NCBI GenBank assembly: GCA_903861005.1 | Contig: CAIOSP010000071.1 | Span: 1-47,580 of the forward strand | DNA from: an uncultured Pseudomonadota bacterium | GTDB lineage: Bacteria > Myxococcota_A > UBA796 > GCA-2862545 | Length of the DNA stretch: 47,580 nucleotides | Direction of reading: 5' to 3' | Shown: positions 33,964 through 44,384 of the stretch, piece by piece | How the letters are laid out: each line of letters opens with the position of its first letter | Numbering within the stretch: position 1 is the first letter of the stretch | Notes under the pieces: model-generated | What the model was told of the DNA's origin: nothing | What the model saw: the letters and a program-made list of their open reading frames with translations, nothing else | Database searches by the model: none | Position numbers and translations under genes: made by a program

Positions 33964-35901
33964 CTACTCCGAGAGCCAGGCCTGCATCGCCGCGGGGCCA
34001 TCGGGCTCGCGGTACAGGCAGTAGTGGGCGTCGTAGTCCGACGAGGGCGTGCACTCGGTGAGCGTGGCGTCGACGAGTTGATCGTAGAGCGCGCGCGTGC
34101 CGACGTTCGGCGTCTGGTAATCGCCGATGCCCATGAAGATGTGCTCGGGCGCGGTGAGCGCGGTCGCGACCGTGGTGGGGTCGGACGGGTCGAGGATCCA
34201 GGTGAACGGCAGCGTCGCTGGGTGAAGGCGATCGAAGCGGCGTCGCGCGTCCGGATCGTCGACGCCGATCGCCGCGGCGATCACCACGCCGACCGAGTCG
34301 CCGGGCTGGATCTCCACCTGGAACAGCGCCTGGAGCGTGCTGAAGATGCCGGAGCTGGTGTTGGCGAGCCCCGTCTCCAGGAAGGTGAGGACGAGCTGCG
34401 CGCTCACCCCGTTCACGAAGACGCTGTCGTACTCGCCAGCCTCAGACGACACGCCGAGGTGCGTGGTCAGGCTGCCCAGGCTGTGGCCGAAGCGCCGCAT
34501 GTCGGAGGTGTCGACTTGGCCTTCGGGGAGCGTGTCGTTGAGCGCCTCGACGACGAAGCGGCGGATCGCGTGGCCCTCCAGCGCGCCCTGGCGATGGTTG
34601 TCGCGGAACGCGGGGAGGTTGGCGATGTTGTAGAAGCCGAGCGAGCCGTCGCTGAAGCCCGAGTCCACCAGCGGGAAGCGCGTGCCGTACATCGGCTGGT
34701 CGCGCCCGACGATGGCGGTGTGGGTGGAGGCGAACACGTCGTTGAGGGCGCGCGTGTCGTCGGCCGGATCCTTGCGCGCGACGTGCTCGTAGGCGCTGCC
34801 GCCGGTGCCGTGATCCCAGATCACCACGCGGTCCGCGTCGAGCGCGTGTCCGTCGGGGCCCTTGGGCAGCGACACGACCACGCGCACGGAGTCCACCTCG
34901 GCGGCGTTGGTCAGCACGCCGTCCTCGAAGTGCAGCCAGCCGTCCGTGCGGTCGCCGTCGAGCAGCAGGCCTGCGCCGGGGCGCATGAACGGACGATCGG
35001 CCAGCCCCTGGAAGTACGGCACCGGCAACTGGGCCTCGTAGACCACCATCGGCCAGTCGTGGAGAAGGTCGATCTCGTAGTTGTTGGCGGGGTCGGTCTT
35101 GGCGAGGAACGCGGTGGACTGGGTGTCGTCCTCGTAGGTGACCGTGCAGAGCGTCGCGTCCTTGCCGGACTCGGTCGTGCCCTGCGCGTAGGACAGGTAC
35201 GTGACACGCTTGAACGACACGCCGGACCAGTCCGGGCTGTCGCCGAGCGCCGCGTCGACGGCGTCGCGCAGCCCGGCGAGCTCACCCATAGAGTCCTGCA
35301 CCGTGTAGACCGTGGCCACCGCGGGCTCGCCCGTGACGCCGGCCTTGGCGAGCGCCTCCGTGACGCCGGCGGGCAGGGTGTAGCCTTCGGGCGCGGACAC
35401 GCCGGCGCTGCGCATCACGACAGCGACGAGCGTCGCGCCGGATGGCGGCGTGTGTCCGAGCGCGGCGGCAGCGGCGAGCGTGTGCGGCGCGTAGAACGGA
35501 TCGTCCGCCGGATCGTCGATGAACTCCGTCTCCAGCGGGAAGCGGGCGCCGGTGGCGGCATCGATCAGCAGGACGGGGTCCTCGACGGCGCCCGTGGTGC
35601 TGACGGGGAAGTCGACCGTGTCCGCGAAGCGAAAGTAGAACGACCCGTTCGCCGAGAACGCGTTCGTCGCCTGCGAGGCCTTGAATATCCAGCCGTCGAT
35701 CACGCCCGACAGGGGCCCCGGCTCCGCGTGGGGGTAGGCCGAGAGGTCGGCGTGGCCTTGGGCGTCAAGCAGGTCGTTCGACGGGAACGGCGCGTCGAGG
35801 AAGTGGCCCGCGCGGGACGGATCGACGATGGCCGTGATGCCAGGCTCCACCTGCTCCTTGGAGCACGCGGCGAGCAGGACGAGCAGCGGGATCAGGCGCA
35901 T
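33964..35901 (-). CDS. Large alpha/beta-hydrolase lipoprotein (esterase-like)
   Basis: The signal peptide MRLIPLLVLLAAC ends at its lipobox Cys. The 645-residue protein carries an N-terminal beta-rich half and a C-terminal alpha/beta-hydrolase half, with the nucleophile elbow FGHSLGS (Ser474) and a possible oxyanion strand VVIWDHGTGG. The layout, including the opening 'FLDAPFPSNDLLD', is shared with the lipoprotein at 42372-44267 ('FFATPWPSDARR'), so the two are paralogues. It probably hydrolyses an ester outside the cytoplasm; the substrate is unknown. ATG 35901 has GGAG at a spacing of six and puts the signal peptide at residue 1. Confidence 0.75.
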   Translation of the reverse strand: MRLIPLLVLLAACSKEQVEPGITAIVDPSRAGHFLDAPFPSNDLLDAQGHADLSAYPHAEPGPLSGVIDGWIFKASQATNAFSANGSFYFRFADTVDFPVSTTGAVEDPVLLIDAATGARFPLETEFIDDPADDPFYAPHTLAAAAALGHTPPSGATLVAVVMRSAGVSAPEGYTLPAGVTEALAKAGVTGEPAVATVYTVQDSMGELAGLRDAVDAALGDSPDWSGVSFKRVTYLSYAQGTTESGKDATLCTVTYEDDTQSTAFLAKTDPANNYEIDLLHDWPMVVYEAQLPVPYFQGLADRPFMRPGAGLLLDGDRTDGWLHFEDGVLTNAAEVDSVRVVVSLPKGPDGHALDADRVVIWDHGTGGSAYEHVARKDPADDTRALNDVFASTHTAIVGRDQPMYGTRFPLVDSGFSDGSLGFYNIANLPAFRDNHRQGALEGHAIRRFVVEALNDTLPEGQVDTSDMRRFGHSLGSLTTHLGVSSEAGEYDSVFVNGVSAQLVLTFLETGLANTSSGIFSTLQALFQVEIQPGDSVGVVIAAAIGVDDPDARRRFDRLHPATLPFTWILDPSDPTTVATALTAPEHIFMGIGDYQTPNVGTRALYDQLVDATLTECTPSSDYDAHYCLYREPDGPAAMQAWLSE

Positions 35902-35957
35902 GGGGGCTCCGGAAGGGGAGGCGCGGTGGGCGCGCCACGGGGGCCGTGAGTCCGCGC

Positions 35958-36509
35958 TCACGGTTGCTCGCGGCCGCCGTCGCCTTGGCTGATCCGCTCG
36001 AGGACTTCGGGGGGGAGCGCGGCGACCATGGCGTCGCCGAACGCACGCCGGATCTGATCCTGCTCGGCGTTCGCCTGCTCCGGGGTGAGTTCACCGCTGG
36101 CCACCCGGCTTGGCACCGCGTCGAGCTTGGCGCGGGCGCCTGCGTAGAGCGCGTCGACCGCGTCGGTGAAGTCGGGACCCAGGTGGGCGAGCGCGATCAT
36201 CTTCTTGCGGTCCAGGTCCATCCTTGAGGCGACGAGGTCGTTGACGGTGGCGGCGGACGGGTCCTGGTCTAGCGCGACCTCGGCAGGCGGCGCGACCTCG
36301 GGCGCGGCCACAGGCGCAGCCTCGGACGGCACCCCGGCCCTAGGGCCAGGGGTGTTTGGCGGGATCCACGGAGGCAGCGGCAGGCCGGTGGGGTCGGCCG
36401 GACCGATCAAGAACCACGCCGCGCTGAGCGCGATCACAAAACCGACCGCGCCCAGCAGCGGCGCGACGGAGCCCTGCTTGGGCGGCGGGCGCGGGCCTGG
36501 GCTGGTCAT
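35958..36509 (-). CDS. Single-pass membrane protein, unknown function
   Basis: A 183-residue protein with a Pro-rich cytoplasmic start, one transmembrane helix (about 20-37, 'LGAVGFVIALSAAWFLIG'), a Pro/Ala-rich linker, and a helical C-terminal domain ('LVASRMDLDRKKMIALAHLG', 'LTPEQANAEQDQIRRAFG') likely in the periplasm. I do not recognise the family. ATG 36509 overlaps the stop of the hot-dog gene by four bases. Being third in an ACP/hot-dog operon, it may anchor or couple those proteins to the membrane, which is inference. Confidence 0.65.
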   Translation of the reverse strand: MTSPGPRPPPKQGSVAPLLGAVGFVIALSAAWFLIGPADPTGLPLPPWIPPNTPGPRAGVPSEAAPVAAPEVAPPAEVALDQDPSAATVNDLVASRMDLDRKKMIALAHLGPDFTDAVDALYAGARAKLDAVPSRVASGELTPEQANAEQDQIRRAFGDAMVAALPPEVLERISQGDGGREQP

Positions 36510-36976
36510 GCCTTCCGCCACGCGGCGGTCTGGCGGGAGGTGTAGATCACCTCGCCCTGTTGCTCGTAGCGGTAGCTGAAATCGCAGAACCAAGTGCCCA
36601 TCAGCCTGCGCTTGCGGGTGCAGGTGCAGGTCATGGTGACGGGCGGCCCGATCAGGCCGATCTTGCCCCAGCGCGCCTCGTGGATGTGTGTGCCGAAGCC
36701 AACCCAGCCGTCGGTCACCCGCAGCCCAAGCACGAACACGGCGTAGAGCTGCCCGAGCGTGCCGGTGGCCTGGATGGCCAGGGCGGCGGGCACGTGCAGG
36801 GCGTGGCCCGGGAGCAGGCGCTGCGCGTCGACGAGCAGGCCCAGGCGGGTCGTGTCCATTTCGGCGACGACGCGGTTGTGCTCCGGTTCGACCGAGATCA
36901 CCCGGTGCACGAACCAGCCATCGGGGCTGTAGAGCGCCTCCGGCTCGAGTTCGGCGAGCCAGTCGCGCGTGGTCAC
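36506..36976 (-). CDS. Hot-dog fold protein (FabA/FabZ-like), probably altered active site
   Basis: The central helix region RLLPGHALHVPAALAIQATG aligns with the 'hPG...PGVL.iEa.aq' part of 3-hydroxyacyl-ACP dehydratases. The following strands 'GWVGFGTHIHEARWGK' and 'LMGTWFCDFSYRYEQQGEVIY' fit the fold. His58 is in place, but Gln69 sits where FabZ enzymes have the catalytic Glu. The protein may bind acyl-ACP, or act as a thioesterase, instead of dehydrating. At 156 aa it is single-domain. It overlaps the ACP gene upstream and the membrane-protein gene downstream by four bases each. Confidence 0.65.
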   Translation of the reverse strand: MTTRDWLAELEPEALYSPDGWFVHRVISVEPEHNRVVAEMDTTRLGLLVDAQRLLPGHALHVPAALAIQATGTLGQLYAVFVLGLRVTDGWVGFGTHIHEARWGKIGLIGPPVTMTCTCTRKRRLMGTWFCDFSYRYEQQGEVIYTSRQTAAWRKA

Positions 36977-37215
36977 GCGGCCTGGATCAGTCGCGCGAGG
37001 TCGCCCAGCGTCTGGACGCGCGAGAGCTCGTCGTCCTCGAACACGACGTCGGTGTGGTCTTCGAGGAAGCCGACCATCTCCATCGTCTTGATGGAGTCCA
37101 ACTCCAAGCTCTGGATCGTGCGGTCGAGCGTGACCTCCGCCCAGTCGGCCGTGCGCTCCGGCTCGACGTCGTGGAGGGCCTTCTTCACCAGCTCGAGGAT
37201 CTGCGCGTCGGTCAT
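36973..37215 (-). CDS. Acyl carrier protein
   Basis: An 80-residue acidic four-helix carrier protein. The 4'-phosphopantetheine attachment Ser41 lies in ELDSIKTMEMV, the usual DSL-type site with Ile after Ser. It is not the housekeeping acpP by context, since fab genes are absent; it heads an operon with a hot-dog protein and a membrane protein, so it probably serves a dedicated acyl chain. ATG 37215 is preceded by GGAG, and the same 14 bases (CCGGAGCCCCCATG) precede the esterase lipoprotein at 35901. It is divergent from pheS across 119 bases. Confidence 0.88.
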   Translation of the reverse strand: MTDAQILELVKKALHDVEPERTADWAEVTLDRTIQSLELDSIKTMEMVGFLEDHTDVVFEDDELSRVQTLGDLARLIQAA

Positions 37216-37334
37216 GGGGGCTCCGGGCGCCCGGAGGTATCGGGTCTGTGCGGGTCGGGCCAGCGGGCAGGGGGCCGCCTCCGTGTTACCCGCGCGCCTC
37301 ACGCGTCGACCGGATCGACGCCCCGGAGGGTGCG

Positions 37335-38396
<1,062 letters not shown>

Positions 38397-38397
38397 G

Positions 38398-40590
38398 ATG
38401 CGACTGACACTCGACGTCCTCCGCCAATTCACCGACCTCCCCGCCGACGTGCGCGAGGCGCGCATCCTGCTCGACGAGGTCGGGCTGGAGGTCAAGCGCA
38501 TCGACCCGTCCGGCCCGGGCGTGCCGGTCACGCTGGAGCTGTTGGCGAACCGCGGTGATCATCACTGCCTCACCGGCCTCGCGCGCGAAGTGACGGGCCG
38601 CACGGGCGGCACGGTGAATTTCCCTTCGTTCACGCCGCTGGTCGTCGGCGACGCACCGCACCCCATCCGCGTGGAGACCCCGCTGTGCGCCGTCTACTCG
38701 CTGACCCTGCTTGAGCTGCCGCGCCCTGTGCGTCAGGTGGTGCCGTCCGCGGCGGACCTGGCGGCGGCGCTAGACGGCGACGACGACCTGTCGCTGGAAG
38801 ACGACGTCGATCTGTTGGAGGACGACGGCGGCGCGTCGGGTCCCGCGGTCGTGGTCGGCTCGCTGTCGGACGCGGATCGCGCGCGCTTGGAGGCCTGCGG
38901 CCTCCGCCCGATCCACCCGGTGGTCGACGCCACCAATCTGGCGAACCTGGAGCTGGGCCAGCCCACGCACGCGTTCGACGCCGACAAGATCACGGGCCCG
39001 ATCACCGTGCGCCTGTCGCGCGCCGGTGAGAGCTGCCTGCCGCTGTTCCAGACCGAGCGCGTCGAGCTGCCGGAAGGCACGCTGGTGATCGCCGACGACG
39101 TGAAGATCCTCGCGTTGGCCGGCGTGATCGGCTGCGAGGACAGCAAGACGGACGAGGCGACCACGCGCGTGCTGTTGGAGGCCGCGGCCTTTGATCCGGT
39201 CGCCGTGCGCAAGGCGAGCCGCGCGCTGTCGATCCACACCGACAGCTCCGCGCGCTTCGAGCGCGGCAGCGACTTCGCGGCGGTGCTCCCCGGCGCGTCG
39301 CGCGTGGCGGGCCTGCTCGCGGACGCAGGCTGGTCGGTGAAGGGCACCACGGGCGTGGTGTCTTCGTGGTCGGATCCGGGCCGCGTGGTCCGCTTCGACG
39401 CCGAGGCCTGCCGCCGGTTCCTGGGCATCGACGAGGACGATCTGGAGCTGTACACGCGCCTCGAACGCTACGGCTTTGAGCTCGTCGACCAGGGTGTCCG
39501 CGTGCCCACGCATCGCCTGTGGGACATCGAGTACCCGGCCGATCTGTACGAGGAGATCGCCAAGTCGATCGGCTACGACAACACGCCCATTGGCTTGCCG
39601 GCGATCGACATGGGCGGCCTGCCGACCCACGCCGAGTCCGTTCGGGATGTGGTGGCGGACGTGCTCGTCGGCCAGGGCTTCTACGAGGTGATCACCGACG
39701 GCTTCCACGGCCGCGATCTGCCCGAGCAGCTGGGCTTCGTGGGCTACCATCCGCTGGCGGCGCACGTCGAGACGGCCAACGCGATCGACCGCGCGTACAG
39801 CCTGCTGAAGAACGAGGCGCTGGGTGCGGCGATCGAGGGCGTCGCCGCCAACGGCCGCATGAAGCACGATGAGGTGAAGGCGTTCGAGTTCACGCGCACC
39901 TTCCACCCCGACAGCTCAGCGCCCAACGGCGTGTGCACCGAGCGCAACGTGCTGTGGGCGATCGTGTCGGGCAGCGAGCGGCCGCGCACCTGGGCGGGCA
40001 CGTCGCGCTCTGCCGACGCGTCTTGGCTCAAGGGTGTCGTCGAGGAGATCGGCCTCGCGCTCAAGCTGCCGCTGACGGTCGGCGCCGCGGACGCGTCCTA
40101 CCCGATCGGTTCCGCGCTGCACCCTGGGCGCCAGGCGTCCATCCTCCTGTCGGGCCGCACGGTCGGCGCGCTGGGTGAGGTGCACCCGGGCGTCGTCGCC
40201 GCGTTCAAGATCAAGCGCGCGCGCCCGGTCTACTTCGAGATCGCGCTCGACACCTTGGTCGCTGAGCCCGCGAGCAAGCCGTTCACCGAGCCCCCGCGCG
40301 TCCCCCCCGTGGAGCGTGACTTGGCGTTCACGCTGGCGAATGGCGTGGAGGGAGGCACGGTCGCCGCGCTGCTGCGCGCCTCGGGCCCCGCGTGGCTGGG
40401 CCGGGTGGCGATCGTCGACCTGTTCGCGCACGAGGAAGACGGCCGCGCGGTGCGCACGCTGACCTTCCGCCTCTTCTACGACAACGAAGAGGGCAACCGC
40501 ACTGCGGACGAGATGAACCAGGCGACCGAGGCGCTCATCGCCGTGGTCACGGACAAGCTCGGCGCTTCCGGCGTGAAGCTCCGTGTTTAA
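38398..40590 (+). CDS. pheT: Phenylalanyl-tRNA synthetase beta subunit lacking the OB domain
   Basis: PheT provides editing and tRNA contacts. The B1 part (MRLTLDVLRQF) leads straight into the 'NRGDHHCLTGLAREV' segment without the roughly 110-residue tRNA-binding OB (EMAP II-like) domain normally between them. The B3/B4 editing domain is interrupted by a strongly acidic insertion at 126-143 (38773-38826), then resumes with 'RPIHPVVDATNLANLELGQPTHAFD'. The B5 and catalytic-core-like B6/B7 follow, and the C-terminal anticodon-binding FDX-ACB domain is intact ('PPRVPPVERDLAF'). Total 730 aa against the usual ~790-800. The missing domain looks real, with no frameshift visible. Confidence 0.94.
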   Translation: MRLTLDVLRQFTDLPADVREARILLDEVGLEVKRIDPSGPGVPVTLELLANRGDHHCLTGLAREVTGRTGGTVNFPSFTPLVVGDAPHPIRVETPLCAVYSLTLLELPRPVRQVVPSAADLAAALDGDDDLSLEDDVDLLEDDGGASGPAVVVGSLSDADRARLEACGLRPIHPVVDATNLANLELGQPTHAFDADKITGPITVRLSRAGESCLPLFQTERVELPEGTLVIADDVKILALAGVIGCEDSKTDEATTRVLLEAAAFDPVAVRKASRALSIHTDSSARFERGSDFAAVLPGASRVAGLLADAGWSVKGTTGVVSSWSDPGRVVRFDAEACRRFLGIDEDDLELYTRLERYGFELVDQGVRVPTHRLWDIEYPADLYEEIAKSIGYDNTPIGLPAIDMGGLPTHAESVRDVVADVLVGQGFYEVITDGFHGRDLPEQLGFVGYHPLAAHVETANAIDRAYSLLKNEALGAAIEGVAANGRMKHDEVKAFEFTRTFHPDSSAPNGVCTERNVLWAIVSGSERPRTWAGTSRSADASWLKGVVEEIGLALKLPLTVGAADASYPIGSALHPGRQASILLSGRTVGALGEVHPGVVAAFKIKRARPVYFEIALDTLVAEPASKPFTEPPRVPPVERDLAFTLANGVEGGTVAALLRASGPAWLGRVAIVDLFAHEEDGRAVRTLTFRLFYDNEEGNRTADEMNQATEALIAVVTDKLGASGVKLRV

Positions 40591-40599
40591 GGTGGCCGT

Positions 40600-41547
40600 A
40601 TGAACACCACGATCCCCACGTGTGACGCGCTGCTCGACGCGATTGACGCGCTGCGCCGTGAGCGCAAGGCCGTGATCCTGGCGCACTACTACCAGGAGCC
40701 TGCGATTCAGGATCTCGCCGACTTCATCGGCGACTCGCTGCAGCTGGCCCGCGCCGCGCGCGACACGGACGCCGAGGTGATCCTGTTCTGCGGCGTGCAC
40801 TTCATGGCCGAGACCGCGAAGATCCTCAACCCGGATCGGATCGTGCTCGTGCCAGACATGAAGGCGGGCTGCTCGCTCGCCGACTCGTGCCCTGCGGATC
40901 AGCTGGCCGCGTACAAGGCGTCGCACCCGGATCACCTGGTCGTGTCGTACATCAACTGCACCGCGGCCACCAAGGCGCTGTCGGACGTGATCTGCACGAG
41001 CAGCAACGCGGTGAAGGTGATCGAGGCGATGCCCAAGGATCGCCCCATCCTGTTCGCGCCGGACCGCAACCTGGGCGCGTACCTGATCCGCACCACGGGT
41101 CGGCAGATGGACCTGTGGCCGGGCACCTGCATCGTGCACGAGACGTTCAGCGAGCGCGCGCTGCTCGACCTCAAGCTGCGCCACCCGGACGCCAAGGTCG
41201 TGGCGCACCCCGAGTGTGAGCCGGATATCCTGGCCTACGCGGACTTCGTCGGCAGCACCTCCGCGCTGCTGAGCTACACGCGGACCTCGCCCGCCACCAC
41301 GTTCATCGTGGCGACGGAGCCCGGCATCATCCACCAGATGGAGAAGGCGCGCCCAGGCGGCGTGTACCTGCCGCTACCCGGCACCGGCGAGCACTGCGCG
41401 TGCAACGAGTGCCCGTTCATGCGCCTCAACACGCTCGAGAAGATCTACCTGGCGTTGCGCGATCTGCAGCCGCGCTTGGAGATGGACGAGGCCACGCGCA
41501 AGGCGGCGCTGGTGCCGATCGAGCGCATGATGGCGATCTCAGCCTGA
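40600..41547 (+). CDS. nadA: Quinolinate synthase
   Basis: NadA is a [4Fe-4S] enzyme that condenses iminoaspartate and dihydroxyacetone phosphate to quinolinate for NAD synthesis. Family segments are all present: [80 protein letters not shown] and CACNECPFM with the C-terminal cluster Cys. Length 315 aa is typical. Ten bases separate it from pheT, so it may be co-transcribed with pheS-pheT. Its 3' end overlaps the convergent membrane-protein gene by nine bases. nadB and nadC are not in the window. Confidence 0.96.
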   Translation: MNTTIPTCDALLDAIDALRRERKAVILAHYYQEPAIQDLADFIGDSLQLARAARDTDAEVILFCGVHFMAETAKILNPDRIVLVPDMKAGCSLADSCPADQLAAYKASHPDHLVVSYINCTAATKALSDVICTSSNAVKVIEAMPKDRPILFAPDRNLGAYLIRTTGRQMDLWPGTCIVHETFSERALLDLKLRHPDAKVVAHPECEPDILAYADFVGSTSALLSYTRTSPATTFIVATEPGIIHQMEKARPGGVYLPLPGTGEHCACNECPFMRLNTLEKIYLALRDLQPRLEMDEATRKAALVPIERMMAISA

Positions 41548-42375
41548 GTTGGCCTGCACGGCGACCGGGTAGCCAAGCGCCCGGTAGACCACCGCGTCGA
41601 GCGTGGTCAGGACGCCGTACCAGAGCATGCCGAGGATGGTGAGCAGGAACGCGCTGCCTGCCATCGCGGCGAGGTGGGCGTTGGATCCGTCCGGGTACGA
41701 CGACACGATGCCGTACAGGCCGACCGCCACAGGCAGCAGCGCCAGCACCGAGACCATCACGATCGCGTAGGCCAGGCTGAGCGGCACCCACGCGTCCGCC
41801 GTCGCGCGCAGCACGTTCGTGGTGGCCTCGATTGGGTTGACGTCGTGCTCGACGGCCAGGAAGCGGGCCGCGCCCACCCGCGCGACGAACAAGCCGCTGA
41901 ACGCGAGCCCGACCACCCAGCTGCCGACGTAGATGGGGATCGCCAGCGCGGGCGTCTGCCAGAGCGGGATCGCGGCGAGCAGGCCGGCGAGCACTGGGAC
42001 GCCCAGCGCGACCGCCGGGGCCGCCTGGGTGACGCTGAACCAGACGGACCCGAGCGCCGCGTGCAGCGGGCGGCGAATGGCGACACGGCCATCGCGAATC
42101 CGCGCGTGGCCGTCTACCGTGCCCAGCGACCACGCGGCGAGCGCCCAGCCGCTCAACGTGCCGGCGACCATGCCCGGAACGTAGCAGGCGCAACTGCCGA
42201 CGGTGATCATCACAAACACGACCGCCGACACGCCCAGCAGAAAGGGCGCGTGCTGCACAAACGCGATCAGCGATCGGGAGAGCAGCGCGCCCGTGGTGAT
42301 GGGCGGCACGGCGACGCGCTCCGGCGCGGGGCGGAAGAAGGGCTCGGGGAAGACCTGCTTCTGCCAGTCGCTCAC
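41539..42375 (-). CDS. Multi-pass membrane protein, unknown
   Basis: A 278-residue integral membrane protein with about six hydrophobic segments and a short soluble N-terminus ([14 protein letters not shown]). The overall pattern, including '[22 protein letters not shown]' before a long hydrophobic half, is that of DUF-type permease-like or YIP1-like membrane proteins, but I cannot name the family. GTG 42375 overlaps the stop of the esterase lipoprotein gene by four bases, so the two are coupled; a longer reading to 42621 would lie wholly inside that gene. The pairing suggests joint envelope work. Confidence 0.65.
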   Translation of the reverse strand: MSDWQKQVFPEPFFRPAPERVAVPPITTGALLSRSLIAFVQHAPFLLGVSAVVFVMITVGSCACYVPGMVAGTLSGWALAAWSLGTVDGHARIRDGRVAIRRPLHAALGSVWFSVTQAAPAVALGVPVLAGLLAAIPLWQTPALAIPIYVGSWVVGLAFSGLFVARVGAARFLAVEHDVNPIEATTNVLRATADAWVPLSLAYAIVMVSVLALLPVAVGLYGIVSSYPDGSNAHLAAMAGSAFLLTILGMLWYGVLTTLDAVVYRALGYPVAVQANSG

Positions 42376-44267
42376 GGCGACCAAGGTCCCTTGCGCAGCT
42401 CGGGCTGGCCCTGGAGCGCCGTGCCGACGAAGTTGCGGGTCAGATCGCGCGCCTTCTCGTCCTCGAAGATGACGAAGTGCGAGCCGATGAACCACTGCGA
42501 GAAGCCGGCGGTGATCGGCGCCCCGGACCAGTCGGTGGTGTTGTTCGCCAGCGGGAGGCGGCCGCCCGCTTCGCCGCGCAGCGTGAGCCCAGGCGCGGCG
42601 GAGTACTGCGCGCTCGCCCACGGCATGCGGGCGGCCGACGCGAGCGCCTCGGCGGTGCGGCTGGGCGTGTTCTCGTCCTGAAGGCCGCTGGTGAGCAGCA
42701 CAGACTCAGGCACGGCGCCGGTGCCGCCGCGGTGGTCGTGGAACCAGTAGGGCGCGTAGTTGATCGGGTCCGTGGGCTCGACGATCGACTGCACGAGGCC
42801 CAGCACCGGGTGGAGCTCGGTGAGCTCCTCGTCGGGCGCGAACTCCAGCATCGACTTGATCAGGGACGGGAAGTCGACCGTCGCGGTGCGCTCGACCGCC
42901 GTGATCGCCAGCAGGCCGCCTGCGCCGGAGAGCATGGTGCCCTGGGCCATGCCGCCGAGCCACGGCAGCGCGAGCGCGGCCGTGATGCCGCCCTGGCTGT
43001 GGCCGATCACGGCGACGTGCGACGTGTCGAGCTTGAGCTCGGAGCCGTCGGGCAGCGTGAAGGCCAGCGGGCCGTTGTCGGTGATGCCGTGCAGCAAGTA
43101 CAGCAAGTCCGCGGCGGCCTGACGGTGGATGTGGAGCGCCGAGTCCGGCTGGAGCACGTTGAAGCTGTGCAGGTCGATGATGGTGTCGGGCGTGCCGCGC
43201 GTGCCATGCAATGGCAGGTCGATCGACAGGCCGACGACGCCCATCGGGACCATCCAGTCGGCGATCTCCAGCGGGCTGTCGCTGTTGCAGAAGGTGCGGT
43301 AGTCGCCGCCCGTGCCATGCAGGCTGACGAGCACCGGCCAGCCGTTTGGCGGCGGAGTGGACAGGTCCTGCGGCGTGACGACCGACAGACGCATCGGATC
43401 CCAGCCCTGGACCTCGGGGAAGCCGTCGTCGCGCCACACAAACGCGCCGCCTTCGGCAGCGTACGGCTTGGTGCCGGACATGAACAGCGGCGTCGCGTAG
43501 TCGCTGCGGTACACGCTGAAGTCGCCGAGGTTGTAGAGGAAGTCGACGTCGGATCGGAACGTCGGGGGCTCGACGCGCTCGTCGAGGAAGCGCGCGATGC
43601 GGTCCATCTCTTCGGTGGGATCGCCGGTGGTGAACGTGGAGGCCACGGCCACGGTGTTGCGGTCCAGGTCGAGGAACGGGGCGGTCTTGTGCAGCGCCTC
43701 CAGCGAGCCGGCGCCCTCGCCGTCTCCGTGGTTCCAGGCGTCGAGGAAGCCGTCCGCCGGGGTGGCGACGGCCGTCGTCATCACGAACGCGTACGTCGTG
43801 CGCGGCCGAAGCGGCCAGCCGGCGACGGGCGCCACGGAGAGCAGGTTGTCGGGCACGTACGCGCCCGCCGTCGGGCGGAACTCCCAGTGGATGGGCACCC
43901 GCTTGCCGAAGTCGGGGGAGTCGAGCGTGATGTCGATGAGCTGCACCGACGCGTCCGACGTCAGCGAGCCTTCCAGATCCGGCAGCAGGTCGGTGTCGAT
44001 CGGGCCGTCGAAGCTCACGTAGAACGGCGCGTTCTCGGCGAAGCCGGGCCGCGCCTCCGCCACCGTCTTGAAGTGGTCGAACAGCACGATGGCGCTAGGG
44101 TTGGGGAACGTGCTCCAGTCCGGGTGGCCGTCGTCGGTGCGGCGGGCGTCGGACGGCCACGGCGTGGCGAAGAAGTCGACGGAGCCTGGCTCGTAGCGGG
44201 CGACGGGCCCCACCCCGGGTGGCGAACATGCGACGGCGAGGAGCCAGGGGAGCAGGAACGGGCGCAT
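42372..44267 (-). CDS. Large alpha/beta-hydrolase lipoprotein (esterase-like), paralogue
   Basis: The signal peptide MRPFLLPWLLAVAC is lipidated at its Cys. The 631-residue protein has the same two-part design as the lipoprotein at 33964-35901. Its C-terminal hydrolase half contains VLVSLHGTGGDYRTF (oxyanion strand) and the nucleophile elbow VIGHSQGG (Ser424). Asp and His candidates follow near 'LTSGLQDENTPSR' and 'FIGSHFVIFED'. A GAGG ribosome site precedes ATG 44267. The very long open frame continuing to 46373 is a high-GC artefact that crosses epmA out of phase. It is likely an extracytoplasmic esterase or lipase; the substrate is unknown. Confidence 0.78.
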   Translation of the reverse strand: MRPFLLPWLLAVACSPPGVGPVARYEPGSVDFFATPWPSDARRTDDGHPDWSTFPNPSAIVLFDHFKTVAEARPGFAENAPFYVSFDGPIDTDLLPDLEGSLTSDASVQLIDITLDSPDFGKRVPIHWEFRPTAGAYVPDNLLSVAPVAGWPLRPRTTYAFVMTTAVATPADGFLDAWNHGDGEGAGSLEALHKTAPFLDLDRNTVAVASTFTTGDPTEEMDRIARFLDERVEPPTFRSDVDFLYNLGDFSVYRSDYATPLFMSGTKPYAAEGGAFVWRDDGFPEVQGWDPMRLSVVTPQDLSTPPPNGWPVLVSLHGTGGDYRTFCNSDSPLEIADWMVPMGVVGLSIDLPLHGTRGTPDTIIDLHSFNVLQPDSALHIHRQAAADLLYLLHGITDNGPLAFTLPDGSELKLDTSHVAVIGHSQGGITAALALPWLGGMAQGTMLSGAGGLLAITAVERTATVDFPSLIKSMLEFAPDEELTELHPVLGLVQSIVEPTDPINYAPYWFHDHRGGTGAVPESVLLTSGLQDENTPSRTAEALASAARMPWASAQYSAAPGLTLRGEAGGRLPLANNTTDWSGAPITAGFSQWFIGSHFVIFEDEKARDLTRNFVGTALQGQPELRKGPWSP

Positions 44268-44351
44268 CGGGGCCTCAGCGTGCTTCGTCGTACCACGGCG
44301 ACCGAGGGTGCGTGCGTCAGCCGGTCTGGATCCGTCCGCATGGGGGCGGCG

Positions 44352-44384
44352 CGTCCGGGCCGCTTCGGATACCCGGCCCGGACG
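44352..44384 (+). promoter_or_regulatory. 11-bp perfect inverted repeat abutting the RBS of the PurF-like gene
   Basis: CGTCCGGGCCG (44352-44362) pairs perfectly with CGGCCCGGACG (44374-44384) around an 11-base loop. The ribosome site GGGAGGG begins at the last base of the second arm. As RNA it would form a very stable hairpin next to the ribosome site; as DNA it could be an operator. It is the strongest inverted repeat I found in the window. Confidence 0.5.

Noticed and set aside
33529-35949. Open frame of 806 codons on the plus strand opposite the esterase lipoprotein
   Set aside because: Arg/Val-rich low-complexity translation and no ribosome site; the minus-strand gene has a signal peptide and a nucleophile motif.
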